Positions 1-6,578 of a DNA stretch of 21,823 bases are shown piece by piece. The stretch comes from F23-B02 sp946405205 (GTDB taxonomy: Bacteria > Bacillota > Clostridia > Oscillospirales > Oscillospiraceae). The first letter of the stretch is position 1; each line of letters begins with the position of its first letter. The notes under the pieces were generated by a model. It was not told the DNA's origin. It was given only the letters and a program-made list of their open reading frames with translations, and made no database searches. Location of the stretch: positions 1 to 21,823 of the forward strand of contig CAMJGL010000023.1 of the NCBI GenBank assembly GCA_946405205.1. The letters run 5' to 3'. Position numbers and translations under genes: made by a program.

Positions 1-1360
1 TGGTCATGCCGCCGCGAACGGTCAGGATGCCCTGTGCGGCCTTCATGCCCTCGATGTCCTCGGGGGAGGTCTCAAGACGGACAAGAACTACCTTCTCGCC
101 GCGCTCTTTCCACTCCTTTGCGTCCTCTGCGGTGAAGACGACCTTGCCGCAGGCAGCGCCGGGGGATGCGCCGAGGCCCTTGCCCATGGGGGTGGCTGCC
201 TTCAGTGCGGCAGCGTCGAACTGGGGATGGAGCAGGGTGTCGAGGTTTCTGGGGTCTATCATCGCAACGGCTTCCTTCTCGGAGATCATGCCCTCATCGA
301 CGAGGTCGCAGGCGATCTTGAGCGCAGCCTGTGCGGTGCGCTTGCCGTTACGGGTCTGGAGCATATAGAGCTTGCCGTTTTCAACGGTGAACTCCATATC
401 CTGCATATCGCGGTAATGATTCTCGAGGGTCTGGCACACGTTCTTGAACTGTGCGAAGGCCTCGGGGAACTTCTCTGCCATCTGAGCGATGGGCATGGGG
501 GTGCGCACGCCGGCGACAACGTCCTCGCCCTGTGCGTTGGTCAGGAACTCGCCCATGAGCTTCTTCTCGCCGGTGGCGGGGTCGCGGGTGAACGCAACGC
601 CGGTGCCGCAGTCGTCGCCCATGTTGCCGAAAGCCATCATCTGAACGTTGACGGCGGTGCCCCAGCTGTAGGGGATGTCGTTATCGCGGCGGTATACGTT
701 TGCGCGGGGGTTATCCCAGCTGCGGAAAACGGCCTTGATGGCGCCCATGAGCTGCTCCTTGGGGTCGGTGGGGAAATCGACGCCGATCTTTGCCTTGTAT
801 TCTGCCTTGAACTGGCCTGCCAGCTCCTTCAGGTCCTCTGCGGTGAGCTCAACGTCCTGAGTTACGCCGCGGGCTTCCTTCATCTCGTCAATGAGCTGCT
901 CGAAGTACTTCTTGCCGACTTCCATGACAACGTCGGAATACATCTGGATGAAGCGGCGGTAGCAGTCCCAAGCCCAGCGGGGGTTACCCGACTTCTTCGC
1001 CATAACTTCAACGACTTCCTCGTTAAGACCGAGGTTCAGGATGGTGTCCATCATGCCGGGCATGGAGGCGCGGGCGCCGGAACGGACGGAGACGAGGAGA
1101 GGATTCTCGAGGTCGCCGAACTTCTTGCCGGTGATGCCTTCCATCTTCTCGATGTACTCCATGATCTCAGCCATGATCTCGTCATTGATCTTCTGGCCGT
1201 CTTCATAGTACTGGGTACATGCTTCGGTGGTAATTGTGAAGCCCTGGGGTACGGGCAGGCCGATATTGGTCATCTCGGCCAGGTTTGCACCCTTGCCGCC
1301 CAGCAGCTCACGCATCTTTGCGTTGCCTTCGGAGAACAAATAAACATACTTCTTGCTCAT
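1..1360 (-). CDS. ppdK: Pyruvate, phosphate dikinase (5' part, runs off the window)
   Basis: Pyruvate phosphate dikinase interconverts pyruvate + ATP + Pi with PEP + AMP + PPi in the cytoplasm. The first 453 codons are present. The protein opens MSKKYVYLFSEGNAKMRELL and contains the glycine-rich GGKGANLAEM segment and the PGMMDTILNLGLN segment typical of the PPDK ATP-grasp domain. The visible part ends at GILTVRGGMT. In this family the next residues are Ser and the catalytic phosphohistidine (His455 in the Clostridium symbiosum enzyme), so the window stops two residues short of it. The central phosphohistidine and C-terminal PEP/pyruvate domains lie outside. The ATG at 1360 is preceded by AGAAAGGA at a good distance. 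It lies 59 nt downstream of pckG, so the two are probably cotranscribed and act on the same PEP node. Identification is secure. Confidence 0.95.
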   Translation of the reverse strand, partial: MSKKYVYLFSEGNAKMRELLGGKGANLAEMTNIGLPVPQGFTITTEACTQYYEDGQKINDEIMAEIMEYIEKMEGITGKKFGDLENPLLVSVRSGARASMPGMMDTILNLGLNEEVVEVMAKKSGNPRWAWDCYRRFIQMYSDVVMEVGKKYFEQLIDEMKEARGVTQDVELTAEDLKELAGQFKAEYKAKIGVDFPTDPKEQLMGAIKAVFRSWDNPRANVYRRDNDIPYSWGTAVNVQMMAFGNMGDDCGTGVAFTRDPATGEKKLMGEFLTNAQGEDVVAGVRTPMPIAQMAEKFPEAFAQFKNVCQTLENHYRDMQDMEFTVENGKLYMLQTRNGKRTAQAALKIACDLVDEGMISEKEAVAMIDPRNLDTLLHPQFDAAALKAATPMGKGLGASPGAACGKVVFTAEDAKEWKERGEKVVLVRLETSPEDIEGMKAAQGILTVRGGMT

Positions 1361-1384
1361 TGCTATTATCCTTTCTATTGAAGC

Positions 1385-1409
1385 AGTATGGGGCTTTTTG
1401 CCCCATACT
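1385..1409 (-). terminator. Intercistronic hairpin between pckG and ppdK
   Basis: A perfect 10-bp inverted repeat (AGTATGGGGC / GCCCCATACT) with a 5-nt loop lies just after the pckG stop and about 20 nt before the ppdK start. On the transcribed (minus) strand no T-run follows; the next bases are GCTTCAATAG. It is therefore a poor intrinsic terminator and may instead be an mRNA-processing or stability stem that sets the relative level of the two genes. Confidence 0.5.
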
Positions 1410-1419
1410 AAATTTTGAC

Positions 1420-3183
1420 TTATTTAAGTCTGGCCTCGAGAGCGTCAAGCTCCTCGGCGAGCTTCTTGGGCAGCCTGTCGCCGAACTGGGCATAGTACTC
1501 GCGGATGCCCGCGCACTCCTCAAGCCACAGCTCCTTATCGACGCCGAGGATATCCTTCACGGTATCCAGGGACACGTCTACGCCCTCAAGATTGATGTCC
1601 TCGGGTCTGGGCTCGTAGCCGAGCTCGGTCTCGACGGCGTCCTTCTCGCCGAAGCAGCGGCCGAGGATCCACTCAACGACGCGGAGGTTATCGCCGAAGC
1701 CCGGCCACAGGAAGTGGCCTTCGTCATCGGTGCGGAACCAGTTGACGTTGAAGATCTTGGGGGGATCGGTGAGCTTCTCGCCCATATCGAGCCAGTGCTG
1801 CCAGTAGTCGCCCATGTTGTAGCCGCAGAAAGGACGCATCGCCATGGGGTCGCGCCTTACGACACCGACCTGGCCGGTGGCCGCCGCGGTGGTCTCGCTG
1901 GCCATGATGGAGCCTACGAACACGCCGTGATCCCAGTCTCTGGACTGATAGACCAGCGGAGCGGTCTTGGCACGGCGTCCGCCGAAGATGATGGCGGAGA
2001 TGGGAACGCCGGTCTTGCTCTCAAACTCGGGGCTGATGCAGGGGCAGTTGATCGCGGGAGCGGTGAAGCGGGAGTTGGGGTGAGCGCCCTTGCTGCCGTC
2101 GGTGCAGTCCCACTTCTCGCCCTTCCAGTTCTCGGCGTTCTTGGGGGGATTCTTATCCATACCCTCCCACCACACGGTGTTGTCGTCAAGATTGCGGACA
2201 ACGTTGGTGAAGATGGTGTTTTTCCTTGTTGCAGCCAGAGCGTTGGGGTTGCTCTTCTCGCTGGTTCCGGGGGCGACGCCGAAGAAGCCGTTCTCGGGGT
2301 TTACCGCCCAGAGCCTGCCGTCGGGGCCGATGCGCAGCCATGCGATATCGTCGCCGACCGTCCAGCACTTCCAGCCCTTCTCGCGGTATGCCTCGGGGGG
2401 AATGAGCATCGCAAGGTTCGTCTTGCCGCAGGCGGAGGGGAAAGCGCCGCAGACATAGCGGACCTCACCCTGGGGATTCTCAACGCCCAGAATGAGCATA
2501 TGCTCCGCCATCCAGTCCTCCTTGCGGCCGAGGGTGGAGGCTATGCGCAGAGCAAAGCACTTTTTGCCCAGCAGCACGTTTCCGCCGTAGCCGGAGTTGA
2601 CGGACATTATCGTGTTGTCCTCGGGGAAGTGGACGATGTATCTCTTCTCGGGGTCCAGCTCCGCCTTGGAGTGCAGTCCCTTGATGTAATCTGCGCTGTC
2701 GCCGATGGCGTCGAGCACGGTCTTGCCGATGCGGGTCATGATGGCCATGGACACAACGACATAAATGCTGTCGGTGAGCTCGATGCCATACTTGGCAAAG
2801 TCGGAGCCCACAACGCCCATGGAATAGGGGATAACATACATGGTGCGGCCCTTCATGGAGCCGTCGTAGATCTCATAAAGCTTCTTGTACATCTCCTCCG
2901 GGTCCATCCAGTTGTTGGTGGGGCCCGCGTCCTCCTGACGCTTGGAGCAGATAAATGTGCGTCCCTCAACGCGGGCGACATCGTTGACGTCGGAGCGGTG
3001 CAGCACGCAGCCGGGGAGCTTTTCCTGGTTGAGCTCTATGAGCTCGCCCGTACCGATAGCCTCCTGACGGAGCTGCTCGAGCTGTTCCTCGGAGCCGTCG
3101 ATCCAGAGGATCTTATCGGGCTTTGTAAGTGCGGCCATTTCATCGACCCACTTCAGGATGTGGACATTATCGGTCAGTTTCAT
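1420..3183 (-). CDS. pckG: Phosphoenolpyruvate carboxykinase, GTP-dependent
   Basis: GTP-dependent PEPCK interconverts oxaloacetate + GTP with PEP + CO2 + GDP. The 587-residue length is normal for this class. Visible motifs are RVEGRTFICS near residues 71-80, the P-loop GAFPSACGKTN at 246-256 with the class-specific active-site Cys252, VGDD at 276-279 (kinase-2/metal site) and FGGRR at 400-404. The Cys-containing P-loop separates it from the ATP-dependent PEPCK family. The ATG at 3183 has GGAGGA just upstream, and a plausible promoter lies in the 92-bp gap before it. With ppdK downstream, the pair could run gluconeogenesis or, in a fermenter, PEP carboxylation towards succinate; the direction cannot be read from sequence. 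A 658-codon open frame on the other strand is a GC-rich shadow. Confidence 0.97.
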   Translation of the reverse strand: MKLTDNVHILKWVDEMAALTKPDKILWIDGSEEQLEQLRQEAIGTGELIELNQEKLPGCVLHRSDVNDVARVEGRTFICSKRQEDAGPTNNWMDPEEMYKKLYEIYDGSMKGRTMYVIPYSMGVVGSDFAKYGIELTDSIYVVVSMAIMTRIGKTVLDAIGDSADYIKGLHSKAELDPEKRYIVHFPEDNTIMSVNSGYGGNVLLGKKCFALRIASTLGRKEDWMAEHMLILGVENPQGEVRYVCGAFPSACGKTNLAMLIPPEAYREKGWKCWTVGDDIAWLRIGPDGRLWAVNPENGFFGVAPGTSEKSNPNALAATRKNTIFTNVVRNLDDNTVWWEGMDKNPPKNAENWKGEKWDCTDGSKGAHPNSRFTAPAINCPCISPEFESKTGVPISAIIFGGRRAKTAPLVYQSRDWDHGVFVGSIMASETTAAATGQVGVVRRDPMAMRPFCGYNMGDYWQHWLDMGEKLTDPPKIFNVNWFRTDDEGHFLWPGFGDNLRVVEWILGRCFGEKDAVETELGYEPRPEDINLEGVDVSLDTVKDILGVDKELWLEECAGIREYYAQFGDRLPKKLAEELDALEARLK

Positions 3184-3204
3184 GGTGTTTCCTCCATTTA
3201 TTTA

Positions 3205-3232
3205 ATAATATTTATCACCAATAATACCTCAA
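3205..3232 (-). promoter_or_regulatory. Putative promoter of pckG
   Basis: Read on the minus strand, TTGAGG (3232-3227) and TATTAT (3210-3205) are separated by 16 nt, about 20 nt before the pckG start and its GGAGGA site. The surrounding 3184-3275 gap is much more AT-rich than the flanking genes. No terminator for the upstream rsmA was seen in this gap, so some readthrough is possible. Confidence 0.5.
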
Positions 3233-3275
3233 TTAAGACTACCATTTCAGGTGCTTCTTAATCAATGCATTTTGC

Positions 3276-4145
3276 TCACAAATTTTCTTCGTAAACCTCG
3301 CAAAAAGCGTCCGCGATTTTTGCAAAATCACCAATACCAAGGACCTCGCCCCTGATTTTTGGGTCAAAACCGCAAGCCGCAATGGTTTTTTCAATGGTTT
3401 CTTTGGGAAATTCGCCGAAGCCGGCGGCCAATGCGTTGGCAAGCGTCTTGCGTCTCATGCCGAATGCGGCCCTGACGACGCGGAAGAAAAGCTCCCTGCT
3501 TTTTACCTCGACAGGAGGCTTTTTCCTGACGCGCAGGCGCACAACGGAGCTCGTAACCTTGGGCTGTGGGATGAAGCAGCCGGGGGGCACGTCAAAGAGC
3601 GTTTCAGGCTCGGCATACCAGTTCACAAGCACCGTGAACGCGCCGTAATCGGCCGTCGCGGGTCTTGCGCATATGCGCCGCGCTACCTCGCGCTGTATCA
3701 TCACCGTCACCGTATCAAAGCAGCCGGCCTCGAGGAAGGCGCTTATAAGGGGGCTGGTAACATTATACGGCAGGTTTGCGCACACAACGTGTCGCATGCC
3801 CGACATTTTCTCCTCCACGAGCGGCGCAAGGTCAAGTTTGAGCGCGTCCCCGAAGACGATCTCGACATTGTCCCGTCCGGCAAGAGTCTCCTTCAGCACC
3901 GGTCCGAGAGCCTTGTCAAGCTCAACGGCAAGCACCCTTCCGGCGCGCATGGAAAGCTGCTCGGTAAGACAGCCGATCCCGGGGCCAACCTCCAGAACGC
4001 CGGTGTTTTCGTCCGCCTCCGACGCCTCGGCTATCTCCTCTGGCACCCATGAGGCCGTCAGAAAGTTCTGCCCCATGGACTTGGAGAAGCGAAATCCGTG
4101 CCGCGATAAAATCCGCTTTATTTCGTTGATGTCTGTAAGGTTCAT
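3276..4145 (-). CDS. rsmA: 16S rRNA (adenine-1518/1519-N6) dimethyltransferase RsmA (KsgA)
   Basis: RsmA uses SAM to dimethylate the two adjacent adenosines in the 3'-terminal hairpin of 16S rRNA late in 30S assembly. The 289-residue protein has FSKSMGQNFL near residues 20-29, the SAM-binding motif LEVGPGIGCLT at 51-61, an acidic residue after strand 2 (VELD, near 75) and the catalytic NLPY at 124-127. The C-terminal FGMRRKTLANAL segment is also typical. Its ATG overlaps the stop codon of the upstream TrmD-GNAT frame (ATGA), so the two are translationally coupled. The neighbourhood is ribosome and tRNA maturation. No missing residues were noticed. Confidence 0.97.
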   Translation of the reverse strand: MNLTDINEIKRILSRHGFRFSKSMGQNFLTASWVPEEIAEASEADENTGVLEVGPGIGCLTEQLSMRAGRVLAVELDKALGPVLKETLAGRDNVEIVFGDALKLDLAPLVEEKMSGMRHVVCANLPYNVTSPLISAFLEAGCFDTVTVMIQREVARRICARPATADYGAFTVLVNWYAEPETLFDVPPGCFIPQPKVTSSVVRLRVRKKPPVEVKSRELFFRVVRAAFGMRRKTLANALAAGFGEFPKETIEKTIAACGFDPKIRGEVLGIGDFAKIADAFCEVYEENL

Positions 4146-5431
4146 AAGGCTTTCTCAAATCCCTGCCGCGCCGGGTCGTGCCCGGGCTCGCTGCCGACAA
4201 GAACGTTCCCCCTGTAATTATAGCCCATGCGCTTTAAAAGCCCTTGCATGGCCTTGTTCTTCCTGTGAGTATCCACGCGCACGCTGCCGGCGCCCGTTTC
4301 GCGGGCAAGGCGCTCGGCCTGCGAAATGAGCATATCGCTCATACCCGTGCCGCGGAAATCCGCCGATACTGCGGCTCTGTGCAGGGTGCAGTACTTTCCC
4401 TCGCAGCGCCACTTGCCGTCGGTTATCGCGTCGTAGCAGGGCTCGGGCTTTTCGCTCAGGCAGAACACGCCCGCGACGCGCTCTCCGTAGAGCATGACAT
4501 GGCACTCGCCCTGCGCCATCGCGTCGATAAAGGCTTTTTCACTGGGGTACTCCCCCTGCCACTGGTCTACCCTGTTCTTCCGCAGGTAATTTCTCGCCTG
4601 ACGGACGATTAGCATGATATCGCCGAGATCCTTCTCCTCCGCGGGGCGGCAGCTTACAGGCTGCGTGAGCTTCATGCGGCTGCGGTCTTTTTTTATCTCC
4701 TCCAAAAGCAAAATATCGCTTTTTTCGCTCAGCTCAAGCCTTTCAAACATATCCGGACGCTTATCCATCGTGCGCTCAAGGCTTTTCTTCCTGCGCCAGC
4801 GGGCAACCTTTGCGTGGTCGCCCTGAAGCAGCACCTCGGGCACCCGCTCGCCCTCCCAGACCTCTGGTCTCGTGTACTGGGGATATTCCAGAACTCCGTC
4901 CCAATGGCTCTCGCCGGTGAAGCACTCCTCGTCCGACAGCACACCCGGCACAAGGCGGCACACGGAATCGGCCACCGCCATGGCCGCAAGCTCGCCGCCG
5001 GTGAGGACAAAATCGCCGATGGAGATCTCCTCGTCGACGCACTTTTCGATAAAGCGCTCGTCAACGCCCTCATAGTGGCCGCACACGAGCACCAGATGGT
5101 CATAGTCCCGCCGGAGCCGCTTCGCCGTCTCCTGATCGTAGGGCTTACCCTGCGGGCTCATGTATATAACGCGGCTGCGCCTGTCCTGCGCGGTTGACAT
5201 AATATCATCGAGGCAGGATTTCAGCGGCTGCGCCATCATCACGCAGCCCCAGCCGCCGCCGTAGGGATAATCGTCCACCTGACACTGCTTATTCTCGGTA
5301 TAATCCCTGATCTGTATGCAATTTATCTCAATTATGCCCTTTTTTGCAGCCCTGCCGAGTATGCTCTCATGCATTACGGCGTTCATTGTGTCCGGAAAAA
5401 GGGTCATTATATCTATTCGCATTGTTGACAT
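4142..5431 (-). CDS. trmD: TrmD tRNA (guanine-37-N1)-methyltransferase in frame with a GNAT acetyltransferase
   Basis: Residues 1-250 are TrmD, which methylates G37 of tRNAs next to the anticodon using SAM. Seen are the trefoil-knot motifs SPQGKPY (92-98), LVCGHYEGVDER (115-126) and IGDFVLTGGELAA (138-150), then HWDGVLEYPQYTRPE (from 176) and LLQGDHAKVARWRR (201-214). Residues 253-429 form a complete GNAT domain with acetyl-CoA motif A (VSADFRGTGMS, about 355-365) and the motif B-like NKAMQGLLKRMGY (392-404); its substrate is unknown. The 429 residues far exceed the usual roughly 240-255 of TrmD. The junction contains an A7 run (see the separate entry), so this may be two genes. The start MSTM at 5431 lies 8 nt after the rimM stop; MRIDIM at 5422 is an alternative. 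The stop overlaps the rsmA start. Confidence 0.93.
   Translation of the reverse strand: MSTMRIDIMTLFPDTMNAVMHESILGRAAKKGIIEINCIQIRDYTENKQCQVDDYPYGGGWGCVMMAQPLKSCLDDIMSTAQDRRSRVIYMSPQGKPYDQETAKRLRRDYDHLVLVCGHYEGVDERFIEKCVDEEISIGDFVLTGGELAAMAVADSVCRLVPGVLSDEECFTGESHWDGVLEYPQYTRPEVWEGERVPEVLLQGDHAKVARWRRKKSLERTMDKRPDMFERLELSEKSDILLLEEIKKDRSRMKLTQPVSCRPAEEKDLGDIMLIVRQARNYLRKNRVDQWQGEYPSEKAFIDAMAQGECHVMLYGERVAGVFCLSEKPEPCYDAITDGKWRCEGKYCTLHRAAVSADFRGTGMSDMLISQAERLARETGAGSVRVDTHRKNKAMQGLLKRMGYNYRGNVLVGSEPGHDPARQGFEKAL
4672..4694 (-). other. A7 run and cryptic ATGA junction between TrmD and GNAT
   Basis: On the minus strand the linker reads ATA AAA AAA GAC, a run of seven A (4694-4688) in an A_AAA_AAA register. 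With one A fewer, the frame becomes AAG ACC GCA GCC GCA TGA. TrmD would then end after 252 residues at a TGA that overlaps ATG 4675, the first codon of the GNAT domain (MKLTQPVS). That is the same ATGA coupling used between the GNAT frame and rsmA. The nearest Shine-Dalgarno-like GAGGAG lies about 21 nt before this ATG, too far for efficient independent initiation. So the GNAT would be made by fusion or by coupling. Confidence 0.6.
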
Positions 5432-5438
5432 AATATTA

Positions 5439-5927
5439 TTACATTCCTTCGATGAGATGCACTCTGATAACGCCGTTTTCGGCGTCGGTGGACAGGATAA
5501 ATTCCGGCACGGCGGGTATCATGTGCTCGGTCTCGCCCCTTACGATATAAACATCGGAGGCGGGAGTCTCCAGAATATCTTCAAGCGTGCCTATCTCCGC
5601 GCCGTTTTCGTCTATGACCCTTGCGCCGATGATATCCTGCAGGAAGTATGCCCCTTCGGGGAGCCCGGCATCAGCGCGGTCGATGAATACAGTTTTGTTT
5701 TTAAGGCACATGGCCGCGTTTACGTCCTCCACACCCTCCAGGAGCGCGATGACAAAGCTTTTATGTGTGCGCGAGGAAAGCATTTTCACGGGCTTTCCGT
5801 CGATATATACCGTTTTAAATCTGCGCAGGAATTCGGGGCTGTCCAGCCAGACCTGGATCTTGACCTCGCCGCGGACGCCGTGGGTATTGACGATCTTCCC
5901 CGCCTCGATATACTGTTTTTTCTCCAT
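5439..5927 (-). CDS. rimM: Ribosome maturation factor RimM
   Basis: RimM assists assembly of the 30S head and binds ribosomal protein S19. The 162-residue protein has the N-terminal RimM domain beginning GKIVNTHGVRGEVKI (about residues 11-25). The C-terminal PRC-barrel begins near YFLQDIIGARVID and contains the conserved IPAVPEFI segment. The length is normal. The ATG at 5927 has AAGGAG a few bases upstream. It stands in the usual rpsP-khpA-rimM-trmD order, with its stop 8 nt before trmD. An 81-nt gap with a hairpin separates it from khpA, unlike the tight spacing elsewhere in the operon, so its expression may be set partly by readthrough. Confidence 0.95.
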   Translation of the reverse strand: MEKKQYIEAGKIVNTHGVRGEVKIQVWLDSPEFLRRFKTVYIDGKPVKMLSSRTHKSFVIALLEGVEDVNAAMCLKNKTVFIDRADAGLPEGAYFLQDIIGARVIDENGAEIGTLEDILETPASDVYIVRGETEHMIPAVPEFILSTDAENGVIRVHLIEGM

Positions 5928-5972
5928 TGTTTTCTCCTTATGGGAACCGGAAAGCCGTCCGGCAATAGTCTA

Positions 5973-6002
5973 AAAGGGCTACCGAAACAAAGGTAGCCCT
6001 TT
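5973..6002 (-). terminator. Hairpin after khpA, partial terminator or attenuator
   Basis: A perfect 11-bp inverted repeat (AAAGGGCTACC / GGTAGCCCTTT) with an 8-nt loop starts 6 nt after the khpA stop. On the minus strand the second arm runs into only four T residues before AGAC. This could act as a leaky terminator that lowers rimM-trmD-rsmA relative to rpsP-khpA. No strong promoter was seen between it and rimM. Confidence 0.6.
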
Positions 6003-6008
6003 CATATT

Positions 6009-6239
6009 TCAGTCCATGATATCGACTGATACTTTCTTGCCCTTTCTCTGGGCTACAGCCCGCATGAGTATACGGATCTCCTTGACGATCCTGCCCTGCC
6101 GGCCAATGACCTTGCCCATGTCACCGTCGGCGACCCGCACTTCAAACACGGTCTCGCCGCCGGATTCGCGCTCGGTCACAGAGACCTCGTCGGGTTTTTC
6201 CACGAGGCTCTGTACGATATAGGTCAAAAGTTCTTTCAT
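6009..6239 (-). CDS. khpA: KH-domain RNA-binding protein KhpA
   Basis: This 76-residue protein is a single KH domain. The GXXG loop is GRQG at residues 46-49, within MGKVIGRQGRIVKEIRILMRA. In Firmicutes KhpA (YlqC) binds RNA, pairs with KhpB (Jag) and affects cell division and envelope growth; the partner is not in this window. Its position between rpsP and rimM is the standard one. An AAGGAG site lies about 11 nt before ATG 6239. The stop is followed at once by a hairpin. Confidence 0.93.
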   Translation of the reverse strand: MKELLTYIVQSLVEKPDEVSVTERESGGETVFEVRVADGDMGKVIGRQGRIVKEIRILMRAVAQRKGKKVSVDIMD

Positions 6240-6257
6240 GCCGGTAGAATCTCCTTA

Positions 6258-6497
6258 TTAGGCCTCGACCTTTTTAAGCAGGCCGCGTACGGTGTCGGTA
6301 GGCTGTGCGCCGTTTGCAATCCAGTACTGTGCACGCTCCATATCGACCTTGATCTTCTGAGCGCCCTCTGCCATGGGGTCATAGGTGCCGAGCTCTTCGA
6401 TGAAGCGTCCGTCACGGGGGCTGCGGGAATCTGCAACGATGATGCGGTAGTAGGGTGCCTTCTTTGCGCCCATTCTGCGAAGTCTGATTTTGACCAT
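6258..6497 (-). CDS. rpsP: 30S ribosomal protein S16
   Basis: The 79-residue protein begins MVKIRLRRMGAKKAPYYRII and continues with VADSRSPRDGRFIEELGTYDP, the full signature of bacterial S16, an early-binding 30S protein. It is of normal length and ends in the short helical tail VRGLLKKVEA. ATG 6497 is preceded by GGAGGTG with good spacing. khpA follows after 18 nt. It lies downstream of ffh, as in many Firmicutes. Confidence 0.98.
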   Translation of the reverse strand: MVKIRLRRMGAKKAPYYRIIVADSRSPRDGRFIEELGTYDPMAEGAQKIKVDMERAQYWIANGAQPTDTVRGLLKKVEA

Positions 6498-6525
6498 GTG
6501 TGTTTCACCTCCATTATTATCCTCG

Positions 6526-6565
6526 CGGCGCTTTGCGCCGTCATATATTACAAACGCATTTGCGT
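6526..6565 (-). other. Two small hairpins in the ffh-rpsP gap
   Basis: In the 81-nt gap between the ffh stop and the rpsP start are two inverted repeats: CGGCGC-TTT-GCGCCG (6526-6540) and ACGCA-TT-TGCGT (6554-6565). Neither is followed by a clear T-run on the minus strand. They may be weak terminators or mRNA-processing stems that let rpsP accumulate apart from ffh. No known ribosomal-protein leader was recognised. Confidence 0.35.
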
Positions 6566-6578
6566 GAGTAACGCTGAT

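Noticed and set aside
227..1381. 384-codon open frame on the plus strand
   Set aside because: It is antisense to the pyruvate phosphate dikinase gene, whose family motifs are unmistakable.
1285..3261. 658-codon open frame on the plus strand
   Set aside because: It lies opposite pckG, has no family features or ribosome binding site, and its composition follows the GC-rich antisense of a real gene.
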